Assembly (NCBI RefSeq): GCF_002929215.1
Contig: NZ_PJII01000007.1
Location: 62,001 to 126,000 of the forward strand
Direction of reading: 5' to 3'
Length of the DNA stretch: 64,000 nt
Origin: Arthrobacter sp. ZGTC412
Lineage (GTDB): Bacteria > Actinomycetota > Actinomycetes > Actinomycetales > Micrococcaceae
Position 1 is the stretch's first letter. Each line of letters starts with the position of its first letter. Positions 17,485-25,681 of the stretch are shown here, piece after piece. The position numbers were made by a program, and so were the translations under genes. Below the pieces are notes generated by a model. The model ran no database searches. It had not been told where the DNA came from and saw only the letters and a list, made by a program, of their open reading frames with translations.

Positions 17485-18369
17485 ATGACACAAGTAACCG
17501 AAAGTCCAGCAACAGCCGGCACCGCCACGACGGCAGGCGCCCGCGCCCACGCCAGGGAGCAGCACGGCAGGACAGTGGACACCATGCGCTACGTGCCCGC
17601 CGCTACCGCCCCGGCACGCCTGACGGCCGGCCTGGCTGAAGAAGCAACCGCCAATCTCACCTGGGCCGAATCCCTCGCCTTTGGCCGCTACACCACCCTG
17701 AACCTGGCCCGCGGCACCAGGATCAGGCTCACCGACACCGCCGGTGATGCCTGTGTCCACACCCTCCTCTACCGCGCCGGAGCCCTGCACGAACGGCTCA
17801 ATATTGCGGACACCGTCAAGGTCCCCTGGCAGGCATACCCGGCGGCTGGCCACCCGCTCGTTTCCGACGCCGGCCGCCTGATGGCCACGATTGTGGCCGA
17901 CACTTCCGCCCGCCACGACGCCCTGACCGGTGCCACCACGCTGGAGGGAAACACGGCCCGGTACGGCGCCGGTACCGCCCACAGCGCGTCACCCGCCGCC
18001 CGCCAACTGCTCACGCTCGGAGCCCTCAAAAGCGGGCTCGGACCGAGTGACGTGGCCCCGTCGCTGTCCCTGTTCAAGGGCATCAACGTGGACCCGGCCG
18101 GCAGCATCACCTTCACCGGGAGCGCCGGGCCGGGTGCCGCCGTCGAACTTCTCCTCCAGATGGATGCGGTGCTGGTCCTCGCCAACACCGCCCACCCGCT
18201 GGACCCCCGCGCCGCCTTTACCGGCACCGCCGTCGATATTGTCGCCTGGCACGCCCCGCAGGACCTGGCAGCACTCGAAATGGGGACGCTCACCGGCACC
18301 CTGGCTCCTGAACACCTGCAGGCACTGCACAACACCGAACACGACCTGACCGCAAGGAACGCCCGATGA
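17485..18369 (+). CDS. DUF1989 protein, urea carboxylase-associated protein 1 (carboxyguanidine deiminase subunit-like)
   Basis: The 294-residue protein belongs to the DUF1989 family known as urea-amidolyase-associated protein 1. It shows IRLTDTAGDACVHTLLY, the DTVKVPWQAYP segment, and a late SLSLFKGINVDPAG block that pairs with NINWFMNVPVDPDG in the next protein. DUF1989 pairs beside this type of carboxylase have been shown elsewhere to deiminate carboxyguanidine to allophanate (CgdA/CgdB), which would place this gene in guanidine use. It overlaps the next gene by ATGA at 18366-18369. Which subunit it is cannot be told here. Confidence 0.88.
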   Translation: MTQVTESPATAGTATTAGARAHAREQHGRTVDTMRYVPAATAPARLTAGLAEEATANLTWAESLAFGRYTTLNLARGTRIRLTDTAGDACVHTLLYRAGALHERLNIADTVKVPWQAYPAAGHPLVSDAGRLMATIVADTSARHDALTGATTLEGNTARYGAGTAHSASPAARQLLTLGALKSGLGPSDVAPSLSLFKGINVDPAGSITFTGSAGPGAAVELLLQMDAVLVLANTAHPLDPRAAFTGTAVDIVAWHAPQDLAALEMGTLTGTLAPEHLQALHNTEHDLTARNAR

Positions 18370-19043
18370 ACACCGCCACCTACACCGATCCCATCGCGGC
18401 TGCCCGCGACATTGCGCTGACACCCGGCGACGTGGTCCTGGACGAGTTTGTCGAGGCCCGCGGCCCCTGGTCCGCCGTCGTGGCAGCCGGAGACGTGCTG
18501 ACCATCGTGGACCTCGAAGGCAACCAGGCCGTGGACTGCCTGCTGTACGCCGCCGGCGACACCGCCGTGCGCTACTCCGCCGCGGTCACGGTAGCCCGGC
18601 AGCAGTCAATCGTCCTGACCGCCGGTTCCGTCCTGCGCGCGGAAACGGGAGCGCCCCTCATGACGGTCGTTGCAGACGAGGTGGGTGTGCATGACACCAT
18701 CGGCGGCGCCTGCTCGCAGGAATCCAACACGCTCCGCTACGGGCAGCACACCCGGGAACAGCACGCCTGCGTGGAGAACTTCCTGATCGAGGGCTCACGC
18801 TGGGGCCTCGGCAAACGGGACCTGGTATCCAACATCAACTGGTTCATGAACGTACCCGTGGACCCGGACGGGGCACTAGGGATTGTGGACGGCCTCTCGG
18901 CACCCGGAAAACGCGTTGCGCTGCGGGCAGAAGTGGACACCCTGGTGCTCGTCTCCAACTGTCCGCAGATCAACAACCCCTGCAACGGCTTCAACCCCAC
19001 CCCCGTCCGCATGATCGTCACCCGGCCGGAGGCTGACAAGTGA
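18366..19043 (+). CDS. DUF1989 protein, urea carboxylase-associated protein 2 (carboxyguanidine deiminase subunit-like)
   Basis: The 225-residue partner of the preceding DUF1989 protein contains LTIVDLEGNQAVDCLLY, with a conserved Cys, the block GVHDTIGGACSQESNTLRYG, and SNINWFMNVPVDPDG. It ends with VLVSNCPQINNPCNGFNPTP, the characteristic Cys-rich finish. Together the two would form the heteromeric carboxyguanidine deiminase. It is coupled at both ends: ATGA with the previous gene and GTGA with the carboxylase. Such tight overlaps argue for stoichiometric synthesis. Confidence 0.9.
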   Translation: MNTATYTDPIAAARDIALTPGDVVLDEFVEARGPWSAVVAAGDVLTIVDLEGNQAVDCLLYAAGDTAVRYSAAVTVARQQSIVLTAGSVLRAETGAPLMTVVADEVGVHDTIGGACSQESNTLRYGQHTREQHACVENFLIEGSRWGLGKRDLVSNINWFMNVPVDPDGALGIVDGLSAPGKRVALRAEVDTLVLVSNCPQINNPCNGFNPTPVRMIVTRPEADK

Positions 19044-22000
19044 GTACTTTTGACACCCTGTTGATTGCCAACCGCGGCGAGATCGCCTGCCGCATTATTG
19101 AGTCTGCCAAGAAGCTCGGACTCCGCACGGTCGCCGTGTTCTCCGAAGCGGACCGGGGCGCCAAGCATGTCCGGCTGGCGGACGAAGCTGTGCTCCTGGG
19201 ACCCGCTCCGGCAAAGGAGTCCTACCTGCGGGTGGACGCGCTCCTGGAAGCGGCCAGGTCCACCGGGGCCGGAGCCATCCACCCCGGGTACGGGTTCCTG
19301 TCCGAGGACGCCGCCTTTGCCGAGGCTGTGGAAGCTGCAGGCCTTGTGTTTATTGGCCCCACCGCCGAGCAGTTGCGCATCTTCGGCACCAAGCACACCG
19401 CCAGGGACGCAGCGCGGGCCGCCGGAGTGCCGATGATCGCCGGTTCCGGGCTTCTTGCGGACGTGGACGACGCCGTCGCGGCAAGCGCCGCGATTGGTTT
19501 CCCGCTGATGCTCAAGGCCACCGGCGGTGGCGGCGGTATCGGCATGACGGTTTGCCGCACCGAGGCCGAGCTCGTGGAAAGCTTTCCGCGCGTCGCCCGC
19601 CTGGCCGGTGCCAGCTTCGGCACCGCCGGTGTCTTCGCCGAACGGTACGTGGAGAATGCCCGCCACGTCGAGGTCCAGATCTTCGGCGACGGCGAAGGCC
19701 GCGTTGTCAGCCTGGGGGACCGCGACTGTTCCCTCCAGCGCCGCCACCAGAAGGTCCTGGAAGAGGCACCTGCTCCGGACCTGCCGGAGGAACTGCGCGA
19801 AGAACTTCACCGCAGCTCCCGTGCACTCTGCGCATCCCTCAACTACCGCTCCGCGGGAACCGTCGAGTTTGTCTACGACTCCGCCCGCCGCGAGGCCTCC
19901 TTCCTTGAAGTCAACGCCCGCCTCCAGGTGGAGCACCCGGTCACTGAGGCCGTTACGGGCGTGGACCTGGTGGAGTGGATGCTGCGCCTGGCCCAAGGCG
20001 GCAGCGAGGCCGAAAGTGTCCTCGAAGGACTGCCGGACAGCCTGCCTGTTTCCAGCCACGCCGTGGAAGCGCGGGTTTACGCCGAGGATCCTGCCCGTGG
20101 TTTCCAGCCAAGCGCCGGGACCGTCACCAACGCGGTCTACCCCGCCACGGAGGACGTCCGTGTGGACGCCTGGGCCGAAACCGGAACCGAAGTTTCCACC
20201 AACTACGATCCCCTCCTGGGCAAGATCATCACCTTCGGCGCAAACCGCAGCGAAGCCCTTGACCGGCTTGCCGCCGCGCTCGCCGGCACCCGGATCGACG
20301 GGATCGAGACCAACCTCGGGATGCTCCGCGCCGCCACCGGGCTGGAAGTGGTCCGCACCGTCCAGCACTCCACCAGCACCCTGGACAACGTGGGCGACCC
20401 CGAGCCACGCATCACCGTGGGCCGTCCCGGCCTTCAGACAAGCGTCCAGGACTGGCCCGGCCGGACAGGCTTGTGGCAGATCGGTGTACCGCCGAGCGGA
20501 CCCATGGACGACGTGTCCTTCCGGCTCGGAAACACTTCACTCGGTAACGAGGAAGGCGCCCCCGGCCTGGAATTCACCATGACCGGCCCCAGCCTGACCT
20601 TCACCCACCCCACCACCATCTGCGTTACCGGCGCGGAGGTAACCGTGACAGTTGACGGGACGAAGGTGCCCACCTGGGCTCCCGTCACCGTCCCCGCGGG
20701 AGGAACGCTCGACGTCGGCACGGCCGGAGGCAACGGGCTCCGCGGCTACATCCTTTTCCAGGGCGGCCTGGACATACCGCAGTACCTGGGCAGTGCCTCC
20801 ACCTTCACCCTCGGCCAGTTCGGCGGCCACGCCGGGCGGGTCCTCCGCGCAGGTGACGTGCTCCGTGCAGTGACGTCGGCTGGTACTACCGAAGCTGGGG
20901 CAGGTTCCGGCGAAGAAGCGCCGGCGGCAGCAGTCCCGCTGGACAGCAGGCCTGCCCTTACCTCCACGTGGGAACTGAGCGTGGCGGAAGGGCCGCACGG
21001 TGCCCCGGAATTCTTCCAGCGTGACGACATCGAGGAGCTTTACGCCTCCGAGTACGAAGTGCACTTCAACTCCGCCCGCACCGGAGTCCGGCTGATCGGA
21101 CCCAAGCCGCGTTGGGCCCGGACCGACGGCGGCGAGGCGGGCCTGCACCCGTCCAACATCCACGACACCGCGTACTCCGTTGGCGCCCTCGACTTCACGG
21201 GTGACACGCCCATCCTGCTCGGCCCCGACGGGCCCAGCCTGGGCGGCTTCGTTTGCCCCGTCACCGTGGTGACGGCGGACCGCTGGAAGCTCGGGCAGCT
21301 TCGGCCGGGGGACAAGGTCCGGTTCGTTCCCATCCGCGTCAGCCAGGCGCCGTCGGCCCGGGATCTTGGACCCGGCCGTCAGCTGGTGCTGCCGGGCGAC
21401 GCCGGGTGGTCCGGTGACATCTCCGCGGTCACCGCGGCCGCATCGGCAGTCGCCTCGGCTCCCGCTGTCCGCCTTGCGCGGGGAGATGGCGACGACGGCG
21501 TGCTGGGCCGGGTGCCGGAAGGCGCCGGAAGGCCCGCGGTCACTTACCGCCGGTCCGGCGATGACAACCTGCTGGTGGAGTACGGCGAGATGGTGCTGGA
21601 CCTCGGGCTGCGCGCCAGGGTGCACGCCCTGCACCAGCACATCGAGCAGCTTCGGGTGCCGGGAATCGTGGACCTCACCCCGGGCATCCGGTCCCTGCAG
21701 ATCAAAATGGATCCCTCCGTGCTGTCCACCAAGCGCCTGCTGGACATCGTCGAAGAGATCGAAGCGGCGCTGCCGGCAAGTTCAGAGCTGGTGGTTCCCA
21801 GCCGCACCGTCCGGCTGCCGCTGTCCTGGGACGACCCCGCTACCCGTGAAGCGATCGAGCGCTACATGGCAGGTGTCCGCGACGACGCTCCCTGGTGCCC
21901 CTGGAACATCGAATTCATCCGCCGGATCAACGGGCTGGACTCGGTGAACGACGTGTTCGATACCGTCTTCAACGCCGAGTACCTGGTCCTGGGACTGGGC

Positions 22001-22828
22001 GACGTTTACCTGGGCGCCCCGGTGGCAACCCCGCTGGATCCACGCCACCGGCTGGTCACCACCAAGTACAACCCGGCCCGCACGTGGACGCCGGAGAACG
22101 CGGTGGGCATCGGCGGCGCGTACATGTGCATCTACGGTATGGAAGGACCAGGCGGCTACCAGTTCGTTGGACGCACCACGCAGGTCTGGTCGCGCTACGC
22201 AGACTCCGCTCCGTTTGAACCGGGTTCGCCGTGGCTGCTCCGCTTCTTTGACCGCATCTCCTGGTACCCCGTCAGCCCCGAGGAACTCCTGGACCTGCGC
22301 GCCGACATGGCCGCCGGCAGGGGCCGCGGAGTGGAGATCGAAGACGGCACGTTCTCGCTGGCAGAGCACGAGGTATTCCTTGAGGACAACCGGGAGTCCA
22401 TCACGGCATTCCGGGAAAAGCAGGGCGCGGCGTTCGCAGTGGAACGGCAGGCATGGGCCGACGCCGGAGAGTTTGACCGCGCCGAAGCGCTTGCCGCCGT
22501 CGTGTCACCGGTTGCGGACGAGGTGACGGTGCCGGACGGCGGTTCCCTCGTCGCCGCGCCGTTCGCGGCGAGCGTCTGGAAAGTCGATGTGAAGGTTGGT
22601 GACCGGGTGGTGCAGGGCCAGCCGCTGGTATCCCTCGAAGCGATGAAGATGGAAACAGTGCTTGAAGCGCCCTGCGACGGCGTGGTGGTGCAGGTCCTGC
22701 CGACGGCGGGATCCCAGGTAGTCGCGGGCGAGGCAGTAGTGGTGCTGGGCGGCGCGGGTGTTGAGCTTGAACCCGTTGCTCCGGGTGGCGAACTGGAAGC
22801 ACAGGAACTGGAAGAGGCATCAGTATGA
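19040..22828 (+). CDS. Biotin-dependent urea/guanidine carboxylase
   Basis: This 1262-residue enzyme ATP-dependently carboxylates urea or guanidine. Domains in order are: biotin carboxylase (about 1-450; IANRGEIACRIIESAKKLG, the ATP-grasp loop KATGGGGGIGM, EVNARLQVEHPVTE); the carboxyltransferase made of KipA/KipI-like AHS2 and AHS1 parts (about 460-1130; GLQTSVQDWPGR, GLRARVHALHQ, YNPARTWTPENAVGIGGAYM); and a biotin carboxyl carrier domain with EAMKMET, biotin on Lys1203. The classical annotation is urea carboxylase. The coupled DUF1989 pair and lack of a fused amidolyase favour guanidine. The GTG start overlaps the previous stop; the 3' end overlaps allophanate hydrolase (ATGA). Confidence 0.95.
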   Translation: MSTFDTLLIANRGEIACRIIESAKKLGLRTVAVFSEADRGAKHVRLADEAVLLGPAPAKESYLRVDALLEAARSTGAGAIHPGYGFLSEDAAFAEAVEAAGLVFIGPTAEQLRIFGTKHTARDAARAAGVPMIAGSGLLADVDDAVAASAAIGFPLMLKATGGGGGIGMTVCRTEAELVESFPRVARLAGASFGTAGVFAERYVENARHVEVQIFGDGEGRVVSLGDRDCSLQRRHQKVLEEAPAPDLPEELREELHRSSRALCASLNYRSAGTVEFVYDSARREASFLEVNARLQVEHPVTEAVTGVDLVEWMLRLAQGGSEAESVLEGLPDSLPVSSHAVEARVYAEDPARGFQPSAGTVTNAVYPATEDVRVDAWAETGTEVSTNYDPLLGKIITFGANRSEALDRLAAALAGTRIDGIETNLGMLRAATGLEVVRTVQHSTSTLDNVGDPEPRITVGRPGLQTSVQDWPGRTGLWQIGVPPSGPMDDVSFRLGNTSLGNEEGAPGLEFTMTGPSLTFTHPTTICVTGAEVTVTVDGTKVPTWAPVTVPAGGTLDVGTAGGNGLRGYILFQGGLDIPQYLGSASTFTLGQFGGHAGRVLRAGDVLRAVTSAGTTEAGAGSGEEAPAAAVPLDSRPALTSTWELSVAEGPHGAPEFFQRDDIEELYASEYEVHFNSARTGVRLIGPKPRWARTDGGEAGLHPSNIHDTAYSVGALDFTGDTPILLGPDGPSLGGFVCPVTVVTADRWKLGQLRPGDKVRFVPIRVSQAPSARDLGPGRQLVLPGDAGWSGDISAVTAAASAVASAPAVRLARGDGDDGVLGRVPEGAGRPAVTYRRSGDDNLLVEYGEMVLDLGLRARVHALHQHIEQLRVPGIVDLTPGIRSLQIKMDPSVLSTKRLLDIVEEIEAALPASSELVVPSRTVRLPLSWDDPATREAIERYMAGVRDDAPWCPWNIEFIRRINGLDSVNDVFDTVFNAEYLVLGLGDVYLGAPVATPLDPRHRLVTTKYNPARTWTPENAVGIGGAYMCIYGMEGPGGYQFVGRTTQVWSRYADSAPFEPGSPWLLRFFDRISWYPVSPEELLDLRADMAAGRGRGVEIEDGTFSLAEHEVFLEDNRESITAFREKQGAAFAVERQAWADAGEFDRAEALAAVVSPVADEVTVPDGGSLVAAPFAASVWKVDVKVGDRVVQGQPLVSLEAMKMETVLEAPCDGVVVQVLPTAGSQVVAGEAVVVLGGAGVELEPVAPGGELEAQELEEASV

Positions 22829-24690
22829 GCAACGGAGCCGCAGGCCCGGCCACCAAGCGGGCCCAGGCTGCCCTCGCCGCCCTGGAAACCGTCGATCGCC
22901 CGGAAATCTGGATCACCCTCCGCGTGGCAGACGAACTGTTGGCCGAGGCTGCTGCCATCGACACATCCGTCGCGGGCGGCGCGGACCTGCCGCTCGCCGG
23001 CCTCCTGCTCGCCGTCAAAAACAACGTTGACGTTGCAGGAATCCCAACGACGGCGGCGTGTCCCGGATTCGCCTACTTCCCTGAGGAGGACGCCGAAGCG
23101 GTGGCACGGCTGCGTGCCGCAGGTGCCCTGGTGCTCGGAGCCACCAACCTGGACCAGTTCGCGACAGGCCTGGTGGGCACCCGGAGCCCGCATGGTGCTG
23201 TGCGCGATTCCCGCCGGCCGGCATTCATCTCCGGCGGTTCCAGCTCCGGTTCCGCCGTGGCCGTGGCCCTGGGGCTCGTGGACATCGCCATCGGGACGGA
23301 CACGGCAGGCTCAGGCCGAGTGCCCGCCGGGCTGCAGGGAATTGTCGGCATCAAGCCCACCCTGCATGTTGTGTCCACCGCAGGGGTTGTGCCGGCCTGC
23401 AAGTCCTGGGACGCCGTCACCGTCTTCGCCCGAAACCTGTCCACCGCCGAGCTCGCCATGGGCGTGATGGCAGGGGGAGCGCGGGCATGGCCCGCCGACA
23501 TCCGGTTGGCCGCACCGGAAAAGCCGCGCGTCGCCTACCCGGCCTCACTACCGGCGCTGCCCGAAGCCTGGGCTGCGGAGTTCCACCGGCATGTTGACCG
23601 GCTGCAGGCTGTGGGGGTGGAAGCCGTATCCATCGAATTCGATGTATTCCTTGACGCTGCCCGGCTGTTGTACGACGGCGGCCTGGTGGCGGAGCGATAC
23701 GCCGCCGTCGGTGGTTTCATCGAAGCTGCCGACGGCGGGGCGGAGACGCAGGCGGGCATCGACCCCACTGTGGAGCGCATCATCAAAGCAGCGGGCCAGG
23801 TGCCTGCCCACCGCTATGTCGCAGACACCGCCAAGCTGGAAGACCTGAAACACAAGGCGATGGCAGGGCTCGAAGGCTTCGACGCCCTGTTGATCCCCAC
23901 CGCCCCCTTCCACCCCACACTGGCGGAGGTGGCGGCGGACCCGGTGGGGGTGAACTCCCGGATGGGCACCTACACAAACTTCTGCAACCTGTTCGACCTG
24001 TGTGCCGTTGCTGTCCCGGCTGGCGGGGTGGACGGCGCCCAATTCGGCCTGACAGTGGTGGGCCGCACCTTCGATGACGCTGTTGCCGCTGACATTGCCC
24101 GCCTGCTTGAGGTCACTCCGGACTCGCCTGCGCTCTTCGCCGAGGGCGCGGCACCAACAGCAGCGCACCCGTCGCGCCAGTCGCCGTCGGGCCCGTGGCC
24201 TGTAGCTGCAGGCGCCGTCGCTGTACCGCTGGTAGTGGTGGGCGCACACCGCAAGGGGCAGCCGCTGGCGCCGCAGCTGGAGGGACTTGGAGCTGCCTGG
24301 GTCGGCCCCGTGCGGACTGCTGCCCGCTACCGGATGGTGTCCCTCCACACTGTGCCGCCCAAGCCGGGGGTGTACCGCTCCGACGACGACGGCGCCGAGC
24401 TTGTAGGTGAACGTTGGCTGGTGTCCGAAGCCGGGCTGGGGTCGTTCCTGGCTTCCCTCCCCGAACCCATGCTGCTCGGGTCGGTGGAGCTGGCGGATGG
24501 TTCGAAGGCTGTCGGGTTCGCCTGCGATGCTGTCGCGGCGGCGCACGGGGAAGACATCACGCGCTACGGCGACTGGCTGGCAGACCGGAATAAGCCCGCC
24601 AGCCGGAACGATCAGCACGTGCCCCGCAACGTGTGGCAGAACCTGGGGGAGGCCGCCCTCGCTGGCTTCAGCCGCGGCGAACGGGGGTGA
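22825..24690 (+). CDS. atzF: Allophanate hydrolase
   Basis: This enzyme hydrolyses allophanate to ammonia and carbon dioxide, the last step of the pathway. The 621-residue protein has an amidase-signature domain with catalytic Lys65 (LLAVKNNVDVAG), the GGSSSGSA stretch (137-144) and nucleophile Ser163 in GTDTAGSGRVPAG. A C-terminal domain of about 150 residues, starting near VPLVVVGAHRKGQPLAPQLE, matches the region that in characterised allophanate hydrolases completes decarboxylation. An Ala/Pro-rich linker joins the two. It is translationally coupled to the carboxylase. Confidence 0.95.
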   Translation: MSNGAAGPATKRAQAALAALETVDRPEIWITLRVADELLAEAAAIDTSVAGGADLPLAGLLLAVKNNVDVAGIPTTAACPGFAYFPEEDAEAVARLRAAGALVLGATNLDQFATGLVGTRSPHGAVRDSRRPAFISGGSSSGSAVAVALGLVDIAIGTDTAGSGRVPAGLQGIVGIKPTLHVVSTAGVVPACKSWDAVTVFARNLSTAELAMGVMAGGARAWPADIRLAAPEKPRVAYPASLPALPEAWAAEFHRHVDRLQAVGVEAVSIEFDVFLDAARLLYDGGLVAERYAAVGGFIEAADGGAETQAGIDPTVERIIKAAGQVPAHRYVADTAKLEDLKHKAMAGLEGFDALLIPTAPFHPTLAEVAADPVGVNSRMGTYTNFCNLFDLCAVAVPAGGVDGAQFGLTVVGRTFDDAVAADIARLLEVTPDSPALFAEGAAPTAAHPSRQSPSGPWPVAAGAVAVPLVVVGAHRKGQPLAPQLEGLGAAWVGPVRTAARYRMVSLHTVPPKPGVYRSDDDGAELVGERWLVSEAGLGSFLASLPEPMLLGSVELADGSKAVGFACDAVAAAHGEDITRYGDWLADRNKPASRNDQHVPRNVWQNLGEAALAGFSRGERG

Positions 24691-24695
24691 TTCGG

Positions 24696-24738
24696 GCGGG
24701 AGGCGGCGCCAGCGGCTCTCAACCCGGGCGCCGCCCGC
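24696..24738. terminator. GC-rich hairpin between convergent genes
   Basis: GGCGGCGCC (24702-24710) pairs with GGCGCCGCC (24727-24735), and flanking GCGGG/CCCGC-type bases extend the stem. It lies between the stops of the allophanate hydrolase and the minus-strand hydrolase. There is no T-tract, so it may act as a weak or factor-aided terminator. Confidence 0.45.
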
Positions 24739-24752
24739 GCCACCGGAAAAAC

Positions 24753-25610
24753 CTAGCCCTTGAAGTATTCGGAAATGTCGGTAACCAGTTCGTTCACGGC
24801 AGCGGGGATGGAGCCGTGGAACCCCTTGGGGGAGAGCTCGTAGGTGCTGCCGGCAACGGCCGCGTGCAGTCGCTCCGCCGTGGCCTTGTAGTAGCTGGGG
24901 CTCTTGCCACCGGCCATAAAATGAGTGTTGGCAGGCAGCACGCTGAAATCCCTGGCGTGGTCCGCTTCGTTGTAGGCGGCCCGCAGTTCGCCAACGCCGC
25001 TCGGCATCACCTCGCGGAACATCCTGTTGACCTTGGTCCGCGACAACAATGCCATCAGACCGGCAAGGACAGGTTCGGGGATCTTCGCCATCGCCGAACC
25101 GGGGCTCGTTGCCTTCTTCATGTGCGCAAGGGCGTGGCCCACCTTGCCGCTGTTCACGGCGTGCTCGAAGCCGTCCAGCCAGTCGGTATCGATGCTGCCG
25201 TCGAAGTTGACGGCGGCGTCGTACACAGCGAGTTTGTCCGGCACGTAAGGCGTTCCGCTGAACTCCTGTACTGCGTTGAGGGCCACCGAGCCTCCCAGGC
25301 TGTGGCCCAGGATGTTCCTGGCCCCCGTCCCGTCCAGGACCGTACGCACGTCGGCGATCTCAGTGGCCATGGAGTAGCCTGCCGGTTGCTCGGAGGAGCT
25401 CCCGCGCCCGCGGCGGTCATGGACGTCCACCGCCCACCCCTCGCCCAAGCCTTTGGCCAGCGCGACAGAAAACGGGCGGTAAATGAGGGCAGTGAGGAAC
25501 GCTCCGCCGATCAGGAGCACCCGGCGCTCTCCTGGCGCGTCCTCCGTGCCGGAACTGTATAAGGCCAGGCGGCCGCCGTCGTGCGTTGGAAGTACCTGTT
25601 CTTTCACCAC
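24753..25610 (-). CDS. Alpha/beta hydrolase (paralogue B)
   Basis: This 285-residue GTG-started alpha/beta hydrolase has THDGGRLALYSSGTE, HDRRGRGSSSEQPAGY, the nucleophile elbow GHSLGGSVAL and a C-terminal SPKGFHGS supplying the catalytic His. It is a diverged paralogue of the 14102-14938 protein, sharing length, block order and strand. It is convergent with the allophanate hydrolase and divergent from lysS, with start codons about 70 nt apart. The substrate is unknown; a role with the neighbouring operon is only suggested by position. Confidence 0.88.
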   Translation of the reverse strand: MVKEQVLPTHDGGRLALYSSGTEDAPGERRVLLIGGAFLTALIYRPFSVALAKGLGEGWAVDVHDRRGRGSSSEQPAGYSMATEIADVRTVLDGTGARNILGHSLGGSVALNAVQEFSGTPYVPDKLAVYDAAVNFDGSIDTDWLDGFEHAVNSGKVGHALAHMKKATSPGSAMAKIPEPVLAGLMALLSRTKVNRMFREVMPSGVGELRAAYNEADHARDFSVLPANTHFMAGGKSPSYYKATAERLHAAVAGSTYELSPKGFHGSIPAAVNELVTDISEYFKG

Positions 25611-25681
25611 CCCATCCTAGGCAGCAGCCCGTTGCCGCCTGCGAAGCCGGGCCTGCCCAACTCCCGGTAAACTTGATGATT

